Assembly: GCF_963678635.1 (NCBI RefSeq)
Contig: NC_087066.1
Location: 38,139,755-38,203,754, forward strand
From: Symsagittifera roscoffensis
Lineage: Eukaryota; Xenacoelomorpha; Acoela; Convolutidae
Reading direction: 5' to 3'
DNA length: 64,000 nucleotides
Shown: positions 18,031 through 29,661 of the stretch, in pieces
How positions within the stretch are numbered: the first letter of the stretch is position 1
Layout: every line of letters begins with the position of its first letter
Notes under the pieces: model-generated
Seen by the model: only the letters and a program-made list of their open reading frames with translations
Told to the model about the DNA's origin: nothing
Database searches by the model: none
Translations under genes and position numbers: made by a program

Positions 18031-20797
18031 GAAGACACAATTTCAGGCCATTCACATTTCTAAATAAAAGTTTTGGAATTTGAATTTGAATTTACGAGTT
18101 ACATTAAAACGTAAATTCATTACTACTATCAATGCCTGGAGGGTGATCCGGAAAAAATTCATCTCACCGATAGGGTCACCTTGAGAGCTTGGAGTGCACA
18201 ATCATTGATTCCTATAGTGGGCATCAGTTAAAGAGTAGTTTGTATGAATATTCATTGTCGAAAAGATACCTATTGGAAAAAAATGTAAAAAGTTTCAATT
18301 CTTTCCTAACAAACATCAAAATGTTTGAGAAAGTCAGTCGTTTGAAAAACAAACACGTAAACTAAAGTTGACTTAGGCCAGTGTAAGAATTCCATGACAT
18401 ATGTTTTATATCCTACACTTGTAATTAGGTTTTCTATCTTTCTTGTTTTTACTTCTGTTCTTCTAAATAAATCTTCTGTTTTGGCATTACTAGTCCAATA
18501 TTTTTTCGTCTTCTCCTTCTGGAGAACCCCAGAGCCGCTTCAGAATTAATGTCATACTCTCGCCTTGATTCAAGTTGTTTGCTTTGACCGGTGTTGTTAT
18601 TTTCTCATAATCAGGCGCTGAAAAATTTTCCGATGTTGACCCTGTTTTAACCGTGAATTATTGTTTTTTTGTACTAGATGTTTCTCATCATCCATAGCCT
18701 GTTTCGAACTAAGTGAAAAAAAACTATGTGCTCTTCACTCGTCGAATTTGAATATTTTCCACCTGAAAAATTTGATTTGTTGTTTTTACACCCAAACCAT
18801 TCGAGCTTTGTTTAAGGAGGCGGTCTAATGTTGGAAGCCGCTCTTTGATAAGTTGGGTTTTTATTAGTCGGTTTTCAAATATTTGCCAGCCAATGATTCC
18901 GGTTGTAGATTTCATTTTTCCTCAAAGTATATAATTTTCACTATCAGCGCTGGATGTTACTCAAGATTTTTTCAGGGTCCAAATTGATGACAAGCTTTAA
19001 ATTTACGTTGACTTGTTTTTCATTGAAAAAGCTGTGCAAAAGAGTCGCATGTCTGATCTGACAACGGTGCCTGGATTACTAACAATGGCACAATTTCAAG
19101 AATAAGGTTGTCCATTGAGAAATATGTTTCTTGAACAGACACGCGTTGCCCCAATTCGTCGAATTGCCCCAATTCGTCCCAATTTGTCCCAACAGCTATG
19201 TCCATGACTAATTTGCATGACAGAATATGCCTAACATTGGCATCAAAAACCTTTTCCAACAACAAGAAAAAATCGGATAATTGGCTGTTCAAGCCCGTGA
19301 TAAAAGTTTGTTAGGATATCGGTTTTTCGATTTGCAAAAAAAAATTCACGCATAAAGAATAAGAAAGCACGTCAAATTGTTTAAAAAAAAGCGACTGTTC
19401 AGCGCATTGCATTTTTTCGTTCAGCAGTTCCTTGCGGTGTGAGCAATTTCCTGCACAAATATCTTCAGAATTATAGCCGGTTGCCTTATCAGGACTTACA
19501 TTCCGGTTATCTATTTAAAAAGTTGGTCATAACATTTTTGATAGAAGTTGAATTTGGTCAGCCTAGTATTGCATTTTCTTTTTCTTGAAATGCAACTATT
19601 GTGATTGAACTTGTTGGCTGATGATAGCCAATCAGAATAAAGTGACAATTTGATATACGCTGCTTACATTTTTGAGCAGACACTACATCAGGCGAACTGG
19701 TCAAAACTATAGAGATTTTTTGCATAGTTTGAAATTAAACTCAATCACCATCACCTGTTGAGTCATGTCCGGGCTTAACAAAATAAGACACAAGGGCAAA
19801 ATTTTTTTGACGACCCTCATATTCGTTCGAAAAGGCACGCTAATTCTGCTTTGCTGTCAATCGGCTAAATTTTAAATTCGTTAACTACTATTTGCTTTTG
19901 TTACTCGTATACGACCAGTCATACATTTGAACTAGATTACCTATCAAAAGAACCGCTCAAAAGACCCCTACCTCTATTTTCTCCAGGTCAGATCACTATG
20001 GGGGAAAACTTTCTTTGCTTGAAAGGAAGGGGCGGATCTAGCATTTTCTAGGATTTCGGGGAGAAGGGGCGATTTTCAAAAAAACTTTAGAAAATTTGTC
20101 GGTCTTTTTTTCGTTGGACCTTATTGGTTCTCCGAGTGCTACCAAAACACCATAGAGACCGTTTTTTTTGACAAAAAGGGGCGCAATAAAACAGTTGCCG
20201 AAATACAGCTGTGCGGAATAAGATGCTGTTCATCGATGCCGAAAACTATTTTGAATACTATTTTTATTAATCCCGAATCACTGACAAGTAAATCAATTCA
20301 AATCGACGGAAGTTGAAAAGTCAAAAATGGTCATTTAGTTTAAGCCGATTGTAAAACAAACAAAGGTTCTCCAATCGCGTCGTCAAAAATAGATCTAATT
20401 TTATAGTGGTTGGCTATTATAAGGACAAATTCTGTCATTTCTCGTGGGTATATTATGAATGTGGGAAACGAAAAATGGGGACGGAAAAAAATTGTGACAA
20501 CCATACATTTGTGATGCAAAACTTAATTACTAAAACGACTAAAACTTAAGAAGCAGACATCCACGACAAAAAGCTTGACTTCAAAACCAGTAACATTAAC
20601 ATATGTTCGCATGTTCTTTTATACATCTTGCTGCATCCAATGAATGGCCAAGATGACATACGGAATTGTCGGATCGGAACTACTAATTACCCCTGTTGTT
20701 CTTCATACGTGAGGAAGGCTGTTGAAGTTTTGCAGTCAGTACGTGTTTGCGGGTGGCATTTTATGATTCTTGTCGAGTTTTTAAAGTTCAGGATTTT
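18031..20797. other. no gene seen
   Basis: AT-rich intergenic DNA. The only local structure is a small imperfect repeat of GAATTGCCCCAATTCGTC near 19148-19190. No supported gene. Confidence 0.6.
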
Positions 20798-20957
20798 CAG
20801 GGATAGCGCGTACGCAGTCCCCACACTAATAAATTGCGCGTCCGAGTTTCTCACTTGGAGAAATCGCAAGGGTCAACCTCCGCGCAGTGCAATGCATAGG
20901 CCTCGCCCTGGACCACCTCTCTGCTTGATCGGAGGACGGTCGGCGCCAGGTAAGTAT
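20798..20957 (-). ncRNA. U1: U1 spliceosomal snRNA
   Basis: Read on the minus strand, the 160 bases begin ATACTTACCTGGCG, the universal U1 5' end that pairs with splice donors. They continue with GATCAAG (SL1 loop start), GGTGGTCC, CAGGGCGAGGC, CATTGCAC (U1A-type loop of SL2), TGACCCTTGCGATTTC and GAGAAACTC. An Sm-like AATTTATTAG follows, then the 3' stem-loop GGGGACTGCGTACGCGC and CTATCCCTG. Length and order match U1 (about 164 nt). The SL1 loop and SL2 stem contain changes from the usual consensus, so this could be a divergent variant or a pseudogene. The gene is isolated, and its upstream PSE was not identified. Confidence 0.9.
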
Positions 20958-21494
20958 GAAATACAATAGCTGATATTTCCAATACGGTATAAAAATTGTA
21001 ACATTGCGTACTTGGGTATGACTTCACACATTGACGCAATTCGTAGCTCTTGTGACTTATTCTTCGCTCTGTAAGACATCCTTTCATGAACGCTGGCAGA
21101 ACTTCGATGACACTCCCGAGAAATTTTGCCTTCTCTGTTTTTGCAAGTTATAAGCACACGTCAATCCAATTGGAGCTTGTCTGACTATGTTAAGACCATA
21201 TTTGGTCATATTACCAAATATGGTAACGTGAACTAAGCCACATGTGCCTGTTTGTTGCGTCGACAATTGAACCAATGGTATGCGCAGGATTCGCAGCGAA
21301 TGAGTTGAATTCAGACAAGCTCAATTCTGAAATCTGTTAAGAGGATTTCGATAAGCATCGTGCATGGTGGCGCATCTTACGCTGGATGGACCGAACTTTG
21401 GAAGTTTATTGTCCGTTATTTTTAGCCAATCAGAATTGAGTATTCAAAAACCTCTAAGAATTCGCTCAAATCTCAAAGTATGTAAATGAATTCA
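20958..21494. other. no gene seen
   Basis: Upstream flank of the U1 gene (its promoter would lie within about 20958-21030) and further non-coding sequence. No other supported feature. Confidence 0.5.
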
Positions 21495-21700
21495 TGGCTC
21501 TTTTTCCTTTTCCCCCCCACCTGCAAATTTTTTTATTTGAAGTTACATTTCACTTTGTCAGATTGTCATGAAAATTGACATGCAGACTAATTAGGCCATG
21601 AGAAACATTTGTGGTCTTCATAATCAACCTTTTAAAACCACTCGATAGACCATTAAATTCATGTTTGAGTGGGGTGGGGGGGGGAGAGGGAAAAGAGCTA
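21495..21700. repeat. foldback repeat with C/G-run arms
   Basis: The left arm GGCTCTTTTTCC...CCCCCCCACC (21497-21522) is mirrored by GGGGTGGGGGGGGG...GGAAAAGAGCT (about 21670-21700). A related copy with the same flanking words (AGCCAATCAGAAT, AAAAGAGCC) lies at about 48350-48640, so it is dispersed. No coding capacity. Bases 21701-22624 hold nothing else that I recognise. Confidence 0.5.
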
Positions 21701-22624
21701 AATTCATTTAACACAGGGGTGGGGGGAGTTGGTTGGTCGGACGCCCTCTTCCCTTAGGGATTCGACCCCCCTGCCGACCCAAAGTGTCCCTCTTTGTACT
21801 ATCTGGAGATATCCTTTTTGGTGATGTACCCTAAATTTTTCTAAAGGGGAGCGCGCGCCGAAAAAGTGCCATTGTTTGGTCAAAACTTTCCAAAAAGAGC
21901 CGAAAAATGCCTTTTTTGCCTCTTTTTTTTAAATTTTGCCTGCGGCGAAGAAAATTTTACCAAATGCAGGGTCTTTTAATGATTTGGGAGAGCTCTCGGA
22001 AATCAATTTGGTGTCGTCGACCTAAAAAAAAAGGTCCACAAAATTTTCAAAAACTTTTTGAAAATCCCCCCTCAAGAAAATCCTACATCCGACCCTGAAT
22101 TAACTTTAGACTGACCAATTAAAAAATTGTTATTTGCAGATACATTGGTTTTCAAGCATTACCAGATCAAAAAACATTGGACAAAAACTCAATTTTTCAA
22201 ACCACTGATAAAAAAATTTGAAAACAAAACACCAAATTTTTTTAATAAGGTAAGACTGTGGATGCTTCTTATCCTTTTCTGCAAATTTTTCTCTTCGTTG
22301 CACTGCAAAAAAAAAACAATCGTTTGGAAGATTCTGATTGGTAACTCAATCATGAGAAGATTATAGTTCAGTTGCTGGCCTGAAACATATCAGCTCATCT
22401 AAGATCAGCAAGAAACTTAAAACTTTGTAGATCAATATTTCCACTGACAGAAACATCGAAAAATGTAGAAATCTTTCTTTACAATACTTCGTAGCTTTGT
22501 TGTTTCTTAATTTTGGTCAGTAAATTGTAAGGGTCATAAATTTGGTTTCCATGATTTTTGATGGAGCACTGAACTCCTGTTTCGAATAAGTATGAAGCAT
22601 GACTTGATAATTACTACCAAAAAG

Positions 22625-23487
22625 TGTGTCATACCGTTTTGTATGATCTTTACTGAATCCGTTCGGATTGGCGACTAAGGTGATAACTCAATAAGAAATA
22701 GAAGTTAAATCAAACATAATCTCTTTCCTCAGTTCTGCACATGTTGCGATTTTAGCAATACGGACTGGCCGTAGTTCTCAAGGGCAGTTGACCTGTGGTA
22801 TAAATTATAATAAAACTTATAAATATGTAAATATGTACATCACTATCATGATGCCAATCCGGTTGGACGACATTCCCCCTTCTGAACGAAAATAAATGGT
22901 TCGAGTTTTTAGTTCACGTATGACTGACTGAGTTTGAATAAGAGTTCTTAAGTCCCTTTGGGAATTTTGATTATTCAATTCTCTTTTGCGGGTTCTTGCA
23001 CTTCCTTGGTTGGTTATTCCGTTGCATTATCGCATTTCTTGGTTCCAATGATAACTTCGTCGTTCACTTCCTGATCTACTCGTTTTCTTGCTCCTCGGTT
23101 GTGTTGGCTTTTTCGTCGGTCCCCGGTGTACTGGGTTTTCCGCAACACCAGCGATCTTCTTGTCCATCGTTATTGTTTCGTTGGTCGGACTGTCGGTCAG
23201 TGATACGAAGTCTGCTATCTTGACCGCGTCTTGTGCCCCTCTCGAAGCACTTGGTTTGATTGTTTCAAAAAAGCGGATACAGGCAAGGAATTCTGGAGAA
23301 TTTCCTTTAAAACACATTTCGTGGATAAAACTGGACAAGCTGCTGGGTTGATAACTTTTTGGACGACCTGTTTTCCCGGCGATTCGACAGTAATTTTTTT
23401 TGTTCAACACTGTTTATGGGAATGGGATTTCCGAGAGCACTGGCCAAAGTTGCCTGTCGGGTCCGATAGGATTTTCTTGCAATCTAT
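22625..23487 (-). mobile_element. fragment of decayed gypsy-like element (family B)
   Basis: Bases 22625-22880 match two other stretches (about 43267-43500 and 45238-45480) that contain the words GGATTGGCGA-TAAGGTGATAACTC, CAGTTGACCTG and CATGATGCCAA. They look like LTR sequence starting TGT(C)ATAC. Beyond it, a minus-strand frame (23410-23027, 127 aa) is rich in basic residues and may be gag-derived. The fragment ends where the envelope-bearing element begins at 23488. Confidence 0.4.
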
Positions 23488-23688
23488 TGTTCTGATTTCA
23501 AATAGAAACAGAAACATGAATTATTTTATTGCGTTCACAAAATGTGACGCCGCCGCCACCACCAAAAGAAATATGTTTTTATTCCCTTGCAAAAGGAAGG
23601 GAAATGCTATTGGAATAATTCGTATAACGTTTTAAGCATTGAGAATTGAAACGACTATTCTCATTCAAAGCGAATATTAACGATTCCT

Positions 23689-23790
23689 CTCGTAAAATAC
23701 GAGCATACGAAACCTTCTTCTCGTAAAATACGAATGTACGAATAGAGAATACGAAGTTAAGAAGTAACTTCTCATTTGATACGAAAAGTG
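23689..23790 (+). promoter_or_regulatory. TACGA palindrome cluster in LTR U3
   Basis: Two inverted repeats, CTCGTA-AAA-TACGAG (23689-23703) and TCGTA-AAA-TACGA (23721-23733), are accompanied by at least four single TACGA half-sites up to about 23785. The same cluster occurs in all LTR copies of the family. It lies just upstream of the TATA box and is a candidate transcription-factor or transactivator binding region. Confidence 0.55.
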
Positions 23791-23810
23791 GCGTGATTTC
23801 CCCATCTGAG

Positions 23811-23818
23811 TATAAATA
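23811..23818 (+). promoter_or_regulatory. LTR TATA box
   Basis: TATAAATA, about 110 bases after the TACGA cluster. It is repeated at 40711-40718 and, on the minus strand, in the two LTRs of copy 2. It probably sets the U3/R boundary shortly downstream. Confidence 0.7.
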
Positions 23819-24015
23819 GAAGCTCAAAACTACGGGAATTCATTCCCAACAATATCTCTTCTAACACCACAACCTCCCTCTCTAATATCCCAACAATAAT
23901 AATAAGTTCCTCCCATCTGCACCCCAGCTGGTCAAGGCCAGGGGCAATGGTTCTGACTTTATCAAATCATTAGAACTGATTCGAACGAAATGAAAGTCAC
24001 CACCGGGAACCCGTT

Positions 24016-26673
24016 CTACCTTTCCGAGGTAGCAGTGGTGGTCATGACGCTACAATCTGCACAATTTTGCTTCTTGATTGTACGCACCGGGGCAACGCCA
24101 ACATGACTTGGCGGCTCGGGCATTGGCCTTGCTTTCACCCAGGAGTATCGGTGCTTCACATAACAGTGATTGATCATTGACTTTCTAACAGAGCACCGGT
24201 AGGAGCAGAGCGGACACTTTAGCACCTCATCACCTGTGCTAGTGTCTTGGTTTGATGCGAAGGATTGCCGACTCAGTTGCGGTGCTGAGACGGTCGATTC
24301 TGATGCGCTGATCAGTTTCACATGCGGGTGACAGTTTTGCATGTGCTTTGTCCAACCGCTGACATAGACATAAGTCTTGTTACAGTCGGACAGAGGGCAG
24401 TCGAATTTACCCTTTTTGGACCCCCCGTCGCTGGGCTGCTGGGGGATCTCTGCAGTTCTTTCAATTCCTTTAATAGTTTCAGATCTTTCAGTTCCTTTAG
24501 TTACAGTTCTTTCATTTCCTTTAGTTACAGTTCTTTCATTTCCTTTAGTTTCATTGTCACTACTAGCGGAGGTCTGGACCGAGGGTGAATGATTGTCTCT
24601 GAGATGCCTATACATCTCTTTTTTGCTATGAAACATTCTACCACAGTTTTCATTAGCACATTGAACTGTTTGCGTCCTCTTGCCGATAGCATTTGCTTTA
24701 AAATCCCCGCCGTCTGTGAACTTAAGTTTGGCAATCGGATTATGCAACCAGTTATCCTGGTCGCACTTGGTCTTGAGCCCATGGTTGTCAAGGTCAACCC
24801 TGAGCTGCCTGACCCAATCCTTTTGCCAAACTTTAGCACCTTCAAGCAGTTCATTCAAGCTATCGACCCCGATGTTTTTAAAGGAAGCATACAGTTGTAC
24901 CCTTCTCCTGCATAGTTGGTGAGCGACTGGCGTTGTTTTTACTTTTTCATTCAGTTCCTTTAGTTTCATTTCATTTCTGGTTTCTAGCCTGAGACACATT
25001 CTTTTAGCGCGGTGTATAACCGCTTCTAATCTACCAAGATCTACGCATCTGATGACAAGGGTCTCTAAGCCGTATAGAAGGACAGGCTTTAGGAATGTCT
25101 CAATGAGGAGACCCTTGTTCCTTAGTGTCAGCCTTTTAGACACCAAGGCCGGTCTAAGACGTAACATTGCTATTCTTGTCTTAGAGATGCGAGCGCTTAT
25201 AGCCTTTTCAGATGCTGCCGAGGTACTCAAAGTGATTGACCTGTTCAACCTGTTCACTGAGTACATTGATAGGGACATTAGTATTGTTTTTGGTGTTGAT
25301 TACAATACTTTTAGTTTTCTCGACAGAGATTTCTAATTGAGCCAATCCAAAAGTTTTTGCCATCTCATTCAGCGACTTGGTAGCATTTGCCTGATTGTCA
25401 GAGATCAAAGCCAGATCATCAGCGTATGCAAAGTTTCTTTTCTCCCCACTGGTCTTACTTAGGAGGAAGTCAAAAAGGATGATAAACAACAGTGGACCTA
25501 AAACGCACCCTTGCCTCACCCCTCGGTTAACTACAAAGGTGTTATCCTTATCAAGCTTGCCGATGGGTTTGGTGTGGAGCGCTTCAATCAAACTGATGAT
25601 ATCTCCTGGGATTCCAAAATCCCTTAGGGCAATAAACAGCACTTCCCTATCAATTGAATCAAAAGCCTTCTTCAGGTCGATGAAAGTCATACAAAGAGGT
25701 TGCTGGTTCTCAATCCTTCTTTGCAGCAAACATCTAATTGCCAAGATAGCTTGGCCCGTTGACCTGTGACTTCGGAACCCAAATTGATAAGGAGAGATCT
25801 TGGGCAGCTGTTTATTCACCCTATTTGCAATCACCTTTGCGAACACTTTGCCAACTTGGTCGAGAAGAAAATGCTGCGGTAATTGTTCGGTTCTGCTCTA
25901 CTTCCTTTCTTGAACAGATTGAGTACTACTGCGTCCCTCCAACTTTGGGGAACTTTCCCCGGATCAAGCCAGATATCAGTGAAAATTCTTGTGAGAGGCT
26001 TGAGAATATTCTTCTCGAGCAACTTAAGAAGGTCACTGGTGATCTGACTCTCACCGGGAGCCTTGCCCGTGTTAATTTCTCTCAAGGCTTGTAGTACCTC
26101 TGCTCCTTTAGGAGGTCCACTATCCGCAACTGGAAGTGACCTTTCAACAAATTTTTTACTCGCCGGTCTGTTCGTGAACAGATTCTCATAATGCCTTTGA
26201 AACTTCACATTACTGACTTCACCTTTGCTCCTTCTCTCCAACCAACTCAAGCGAACACTCCTAAGAGTCTCTTTCAACACCTTAAACGCTTCACGCGTTT
26301 GTCCGAGGACGTGCTTGTCTTGAAATCCTTCCAGGCCACTCTCTAACATCTCATTTTGAGCAAACTTTCTCAGCTTGTTGCACTTCAAGTTTAGCCTTTT
26401 CCTTGCAGCAACCAATTCGTCAGTTCTGTTGTTTAGAACTTGACTGTGTACACTTCTCCATTCTTTAAAAACCAAACGTTGTTCGGTAGTTAAATACTCA
26501 AAGAATGTACCTTCTTTTTCCTCAGGTTCCGGAACCGGTAACCTGGCATGGGCATTACACACTAACTCCTTAAGAGATCTATTGAAGCTCTCTATGGAGT
26601 CAGTGTGGGACCTGTTCTTCCGGCTCTCACCTCGGCGGGAGCCGGAAGATATATCTATCATTGGTATCAACAC
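24016..26673 (-). pseudogene. LINE reverse transcriptase with C-terminal C2H2 zinc fingers
   Basis: Three overlapping frames (26673-25831, 25846-25208, 25278-24016) make one RT, broken by at least two frameshifts. The palm contains FIDLKKAFDSID, RQGCVLGP and the catalytic FAYADDLAL (YADD at 25415-25426). After the thumb, a repeated KGNERTVT segment (24-bp tandem unit at about 24470-24550) leads into three C2H2 fingers: C-x4-C-x12-H-x4-H twice and C-x2-C-x12-H-x4-H once. The C-terminal fingers may bind the element RNA or target DNA. The enzyme would copy the LINE RNA at a nicked target. Confidence 0.8.
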
Positions 26674-26791
26674 TAAACTGCTGGCGGAAAACCGTGAGGA
26701 ATTCCGTTAACGCCTCCTCGGTGTATAACAGAGGTTGGGTAATACGGTCCAGTAAGCCATACCTGTAAAAATTCTACCTACATTCAATCCT

Positions 26792-27756
26792 TTGAGAGAA
26801 ACCAATCGGAAACAGGAGCGACCGGCCCGAAACAATGTTTTGGTTAGGCAGCACCCGTGGAAGTTTGGACATTGGAATTGTAGGACCCTTAGGGGGTTTG
26901 AAGGAGGAGAGTTAGAGCAGCTGATGCTCGAGCGGCATTTTGATGCCCTTGGTTTATGCGAGACCCGCTTAAATAGCGACGGAGTCTCAGATCTTGGTAG
27001 AAATTACACCATTATATGCGCGAGCGACCCCGAGAGAAAAGGTAGAAACGGGGTTGCTCTCATTTTCAATTCGTTGAAAATGAAACTAACCAAGCATAGG
27101 TGCCAAAGTGATCGAGTTATGGTAGCCTGGTTGAGTAGTCGCATCAATGGTGAAAGGTTTAAAATAGTCGTTTGTTACAGTCCCACTAACCCTGATGATG
27201 AGAAAGGTGAAAAGCGGGTTGATTGTTTCTACGCTGATCTCTTCAGAGTAATGAAAGACGGCATCCCCAGCCGTAAAGTTGGATCTCATACTCTGATACT
27301 TGGTGATTTGAATGCGAGAATCAGTAAGGAACAATTGACCGAAATGAGACCCCTTGCTGATGCCTGGTCTGCCGACCAAGAAACAAACTCAAACGGTGAG
27401 AAATTGCTAGAGTTTTGTTCGACACACGATTTAAAAATCGTGAACACGTTATTTAAGAAACCTTTAAGTAGGCTTATAACGTGGCGTCACCCCAGAGGCT
27501 CAGGTGCAGTCATCGATTATATCTTGTCCGATCGGAACACGGTCTGGAGAGATATGAGAGCCAGTTGGGGAGGCAGTACCGGGCATCACTCCGATCATGC
27601 TAAACTTATAGGCGTGATTTTACCCCCGAAAGAACCAGGCAAAAAGTCGTTTGAAGGTGAAAGCCTCCTCAGAAAAAGCTTAAAAAGGAAGTCTCCTGGG
27701 CTGCGGTCCAAAATCAATACCTGTCTGAAATCTGCCCAAGCTCGCTCGTTCCTAAC
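26792..27756 (+). pseudogene. LINE AP-like endonuclease domain (inverted 5' end)
   Basis: An open frame of about 320 codons. It contains WNCRTLRG near the start, GLCETRL (metal-binding Glu), LGDLNAR (Asp/Asn) and HHSDHAKL (terminal SDH), the usual order of AP-type endonucleases. It lies on the opposite strand to its own RT because of the insertion-time inversion. The frame runs into the LTR at 27757. It nicks target DNA to prime reverse transcription in the intact element. Confidence 0.8.
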
Positions 27757-28033
27757 ATCCCAACAATATCTCTTCTAACACCAATACCACTCTTTTCTAC
27801 CACCCCAACCAATCTCTAAAATAATATCTACTCTCAGTAAAAATATCTCTAATCTCACCGTTAAAATAGATATTGAGTCAAAAGGCAACTTGCTGTAAAT
27901 TCATACTAACTTCTTTTTTTAATAAAATATTTCTCAGCGAATTTTAGATTTACTTTCTAAGATAGAAAGTAGAAAGGACCCTTTATTCCTAGCAAGCGTT
28001 TTGTCCGACGTCTATAGTTTTGCTAGCGTAATA

Positions 28034-28257
28034 AATTGGTGCGACCAGTGAGGCACAAGTTCTAAAAATTTGCAAAAATTGCTAAAGTCTCAAAAAGAGA
28101 TAAACAGCAAAAATTCCAATTCTCAAACTGGAGAATTGTTGAAATTTCTCTTACAAATAAAGAGAAGTGATAAATTTCCAAATCGGAAATTTAAGTTTTC
28201 TAAATAAATTTATAAATTTTTCTATCTTTCTTTTTAAAGTTTTAAACTAAATATAAA
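28034..28257 (+). other. primer binding site and 5' leader of copy 1
   Basis: Three bases after the LTR, TGGTGCGACCAGTGAGG (from 28037) starts with TGG, as expected for pairing with a tRNA 3' CCA end. I did not identify the tRNA. The leader then runs, with repeated AAATT words, to the gag ATG at 28258. The same site is at 41067 and, on the minus strand, at 62697-62713. Confidence 0.7.
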
Positions 28258-29661
28258 ATGGCTGATACCCCAATATCCCATCCCAATTTGTCTTTAATGA
28301 CATTTTCGGGAAACGATCCGAACCAAAATGCTACGGCTTTTTGGAATTCAGTTGAAAACAAAATTCTTTTCTCATTAGGTCAAAGACCTGCTGATAATGA
28401 TGCACGACGCAGTTATGATAGCAGACAACGATCCCTATTCGGATCATTGTTAACTGATACATATCTTGAATGGTTCAATGATAATGCAACCAATGCTACC
28501 ACATGGGCACAACTCAAAGATCTCTTCCTAAACATATTTACTGACGGACGAGATCAATTCAAACATAGAATTGATGCTGAAAATGCAGCTCGCCAAGATG
28601 GCGAATTAATAAAAAATGACTTCCACAGAATTAAATCGTCTGTAGATAGAGGATGGCCCGAAAGTATTGATGAAACCGTTCATGCTACTGAAGCTGCTCA
28701 AAATGCTGAGAGAACTATACAAACCAGACAAAGAAGTCAAAAGTATATCGATTTCTCAATTAAGGGACTAAGACCTCTAGCCCTTAAACAAAAAGCTCAT
28801 GAATACATGATAGAGCATCCAAATGCCAATTGGGATCAATTCACAAATCATGTAATCACTAAGGATCTAACATTCATTGTTGCTACTGATCCTGCTAATA
28901 AGTCAACAACGGATAAAATGACTTCATTAGAAACTCAAATTAAAGAACTAACTAAATTGATCAAGAATCAAGAAGTTAGTGCAATCAATGACCAGACTTC
29001 ATTTCAACGACGTCACCCTGACATCAAGGGAAGACCTAATAGTACACGATTCTGCGAATATTGTAGAATGAATGGACATTCTATATCTAGATGTTCAAAA
29101 AAGCAAGTTCAGGACGATGTAAATAAGTTGCGAAAGGAGCTCACAACAAAAAATGAACGAAAAGTTTCATTTGAAACCGATTATAAACGAAATCGAAGAC
29201 CGAATAACTTCCCTAACCAGAGTAACCCTAACCCAAGTAACCGGTTTTGGGATAACCAAAACAGAACTACTAACAATTCAAATCCTAGCCAAAATAACTA
29301 TGGCATTCGCCATAATTATAACTATAACGGAAACAATTTCCAAAAGGCTAATGCACAATCGTCTTTCAATAACAAAAGACCCCAAACCTATGATGATAGG
29401 TATCCCAGAGAAAACAAATTCAGAGAAAATGAACAAGTTGCTAAACAGTTCTACGACCAAGAAAATAGGCAATTCAATAGTAACCCTAGAGGTCGACCAT
29501 ATAACACTGGAAGCTATAATAGCAATAACAGTCGAGACTCAACGCGATCTCAATCACCAAATTTTAGATCGAATCAAATACAGTCTGAAACTACCCACTG
29601 GGTTGAGGAAGAAGTCAATTACTGTGATGCTGTCACTGATTTCTTTCCTTTAAACTATTAA
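28258..29661 (+). CDS. gag: gag polyprotein, copy 1
   Basis: 467 aa, fully open. The N-terminal ~220 residues resemble a Ty3/gypsy capsid (WNSVENKILFSL, then a WAQLKDLFLNIF segment). One CCHC zinc knuckle, C-x2-C-x4-H-x4-C in CEYCRMNGHSISRC, lies near residue 266. The C-terminal third is Asn-rich and disordered, with basic patches for RNA binding. The frame ends in tta aac tat taa, with a slippery heptamer across the last codons. The gene builds the particle and packages RNA. Confidence 0.85.
   Translation: MADTPISHPNLSLMTFSGNDPNQNATAFWNSVENKILFSLGQRPADNDARRSYDSRQRSLFGSLLTDTYLEWFNDNATNATTWAQLKDLFLNIFTDGRDQFKHRIDAENAARQDGELIKNDFHRIKSSVDRGWPESIDETVHATEAAQNAERTIQTRQRSQKYIDFSIKGLRPLALKQKAHEYMIEHPNANWDQFTNHVITKDLTFIVATDPANKSTTDKMTSLETQIKELTKLIKNQEVSAINDQTSFQRRHPDIKGRPNSTRFCEYCRMNGHSISRCSKKQVQDDVNKLRKELTTKNERKVSFETDYKRNRRPNNFPNQSNPNPSNRFWDNQNRTTNNSNPSQNNYGIRHNYNYNGNNFQKANAQSSFNNKRPQTYDDRYPRENKFRENEQVAKQFYDQENRQFNSNPRGRPYNTGSYNSNNSRDSTRSQSPNFRSNQIQSETTHWVEEEVNYCDAVTDFFPLNY

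Larger units (their letters stand above)
23899..27756 (-). mobile_element. RTE-like LINE with 5' inversion, inserted in LTR
   Basis: It is flanked by a 12-base target duplication, ATCCCAACAATA (23887-23898 and 27757-27768), inside the LTR. The 3' part, with reverse transcriptase and zinc fingers, reads on the minus strand. The 5' part, with the endonuclease, reads on the plus strand, meeting near 26,700-26,790. The order (endonuclease start at the junction, its end at the outer edge) is what twin priming produces. The 3' end carries a short TTATTAT-type tail rather than poly-A. The endonuclease resembles RTE/BovB types. Confidence 0.85.
23488..28033 (+). repeat. 5' LTR of copy 1, split by LINE insertion
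   Basis: LTR sequence TGTTCTGATTTC...GCTAGCGTAATA. The two halves, 23488-23898 and 27769-28033, add up to 676 bases. That is exactly the length of the intact LTR at 40388-41063, once the LINE and its 12-base duplication are removed. The LTR contains a 44-bp tandem duplication (repeat of CCCAACAATATCTCTTCTA), a TATA box and an AATAAA signal near 27930. Confidence 0.9.

Noticed and set aside
20628-21157. Plus- and minus-strand ORFs over the U1 region
   Set aside because: The sequence is a U1 snRNA gene, and the frames are incidental.
26792-27756. Endonuclease as a separate plus-strand gene or second element
   Set aside because: The target duplication encloses both parts, and the order fits one LINE with a 5' inversion.
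29153-29653. Long alternative-frame ORF inside gag, also visible in copy 2
   Set aside because: It overlaps the Asn-rich, low-complexity gag end and is shorter in copy 2 because of a shift. It looks like a composition shadow.
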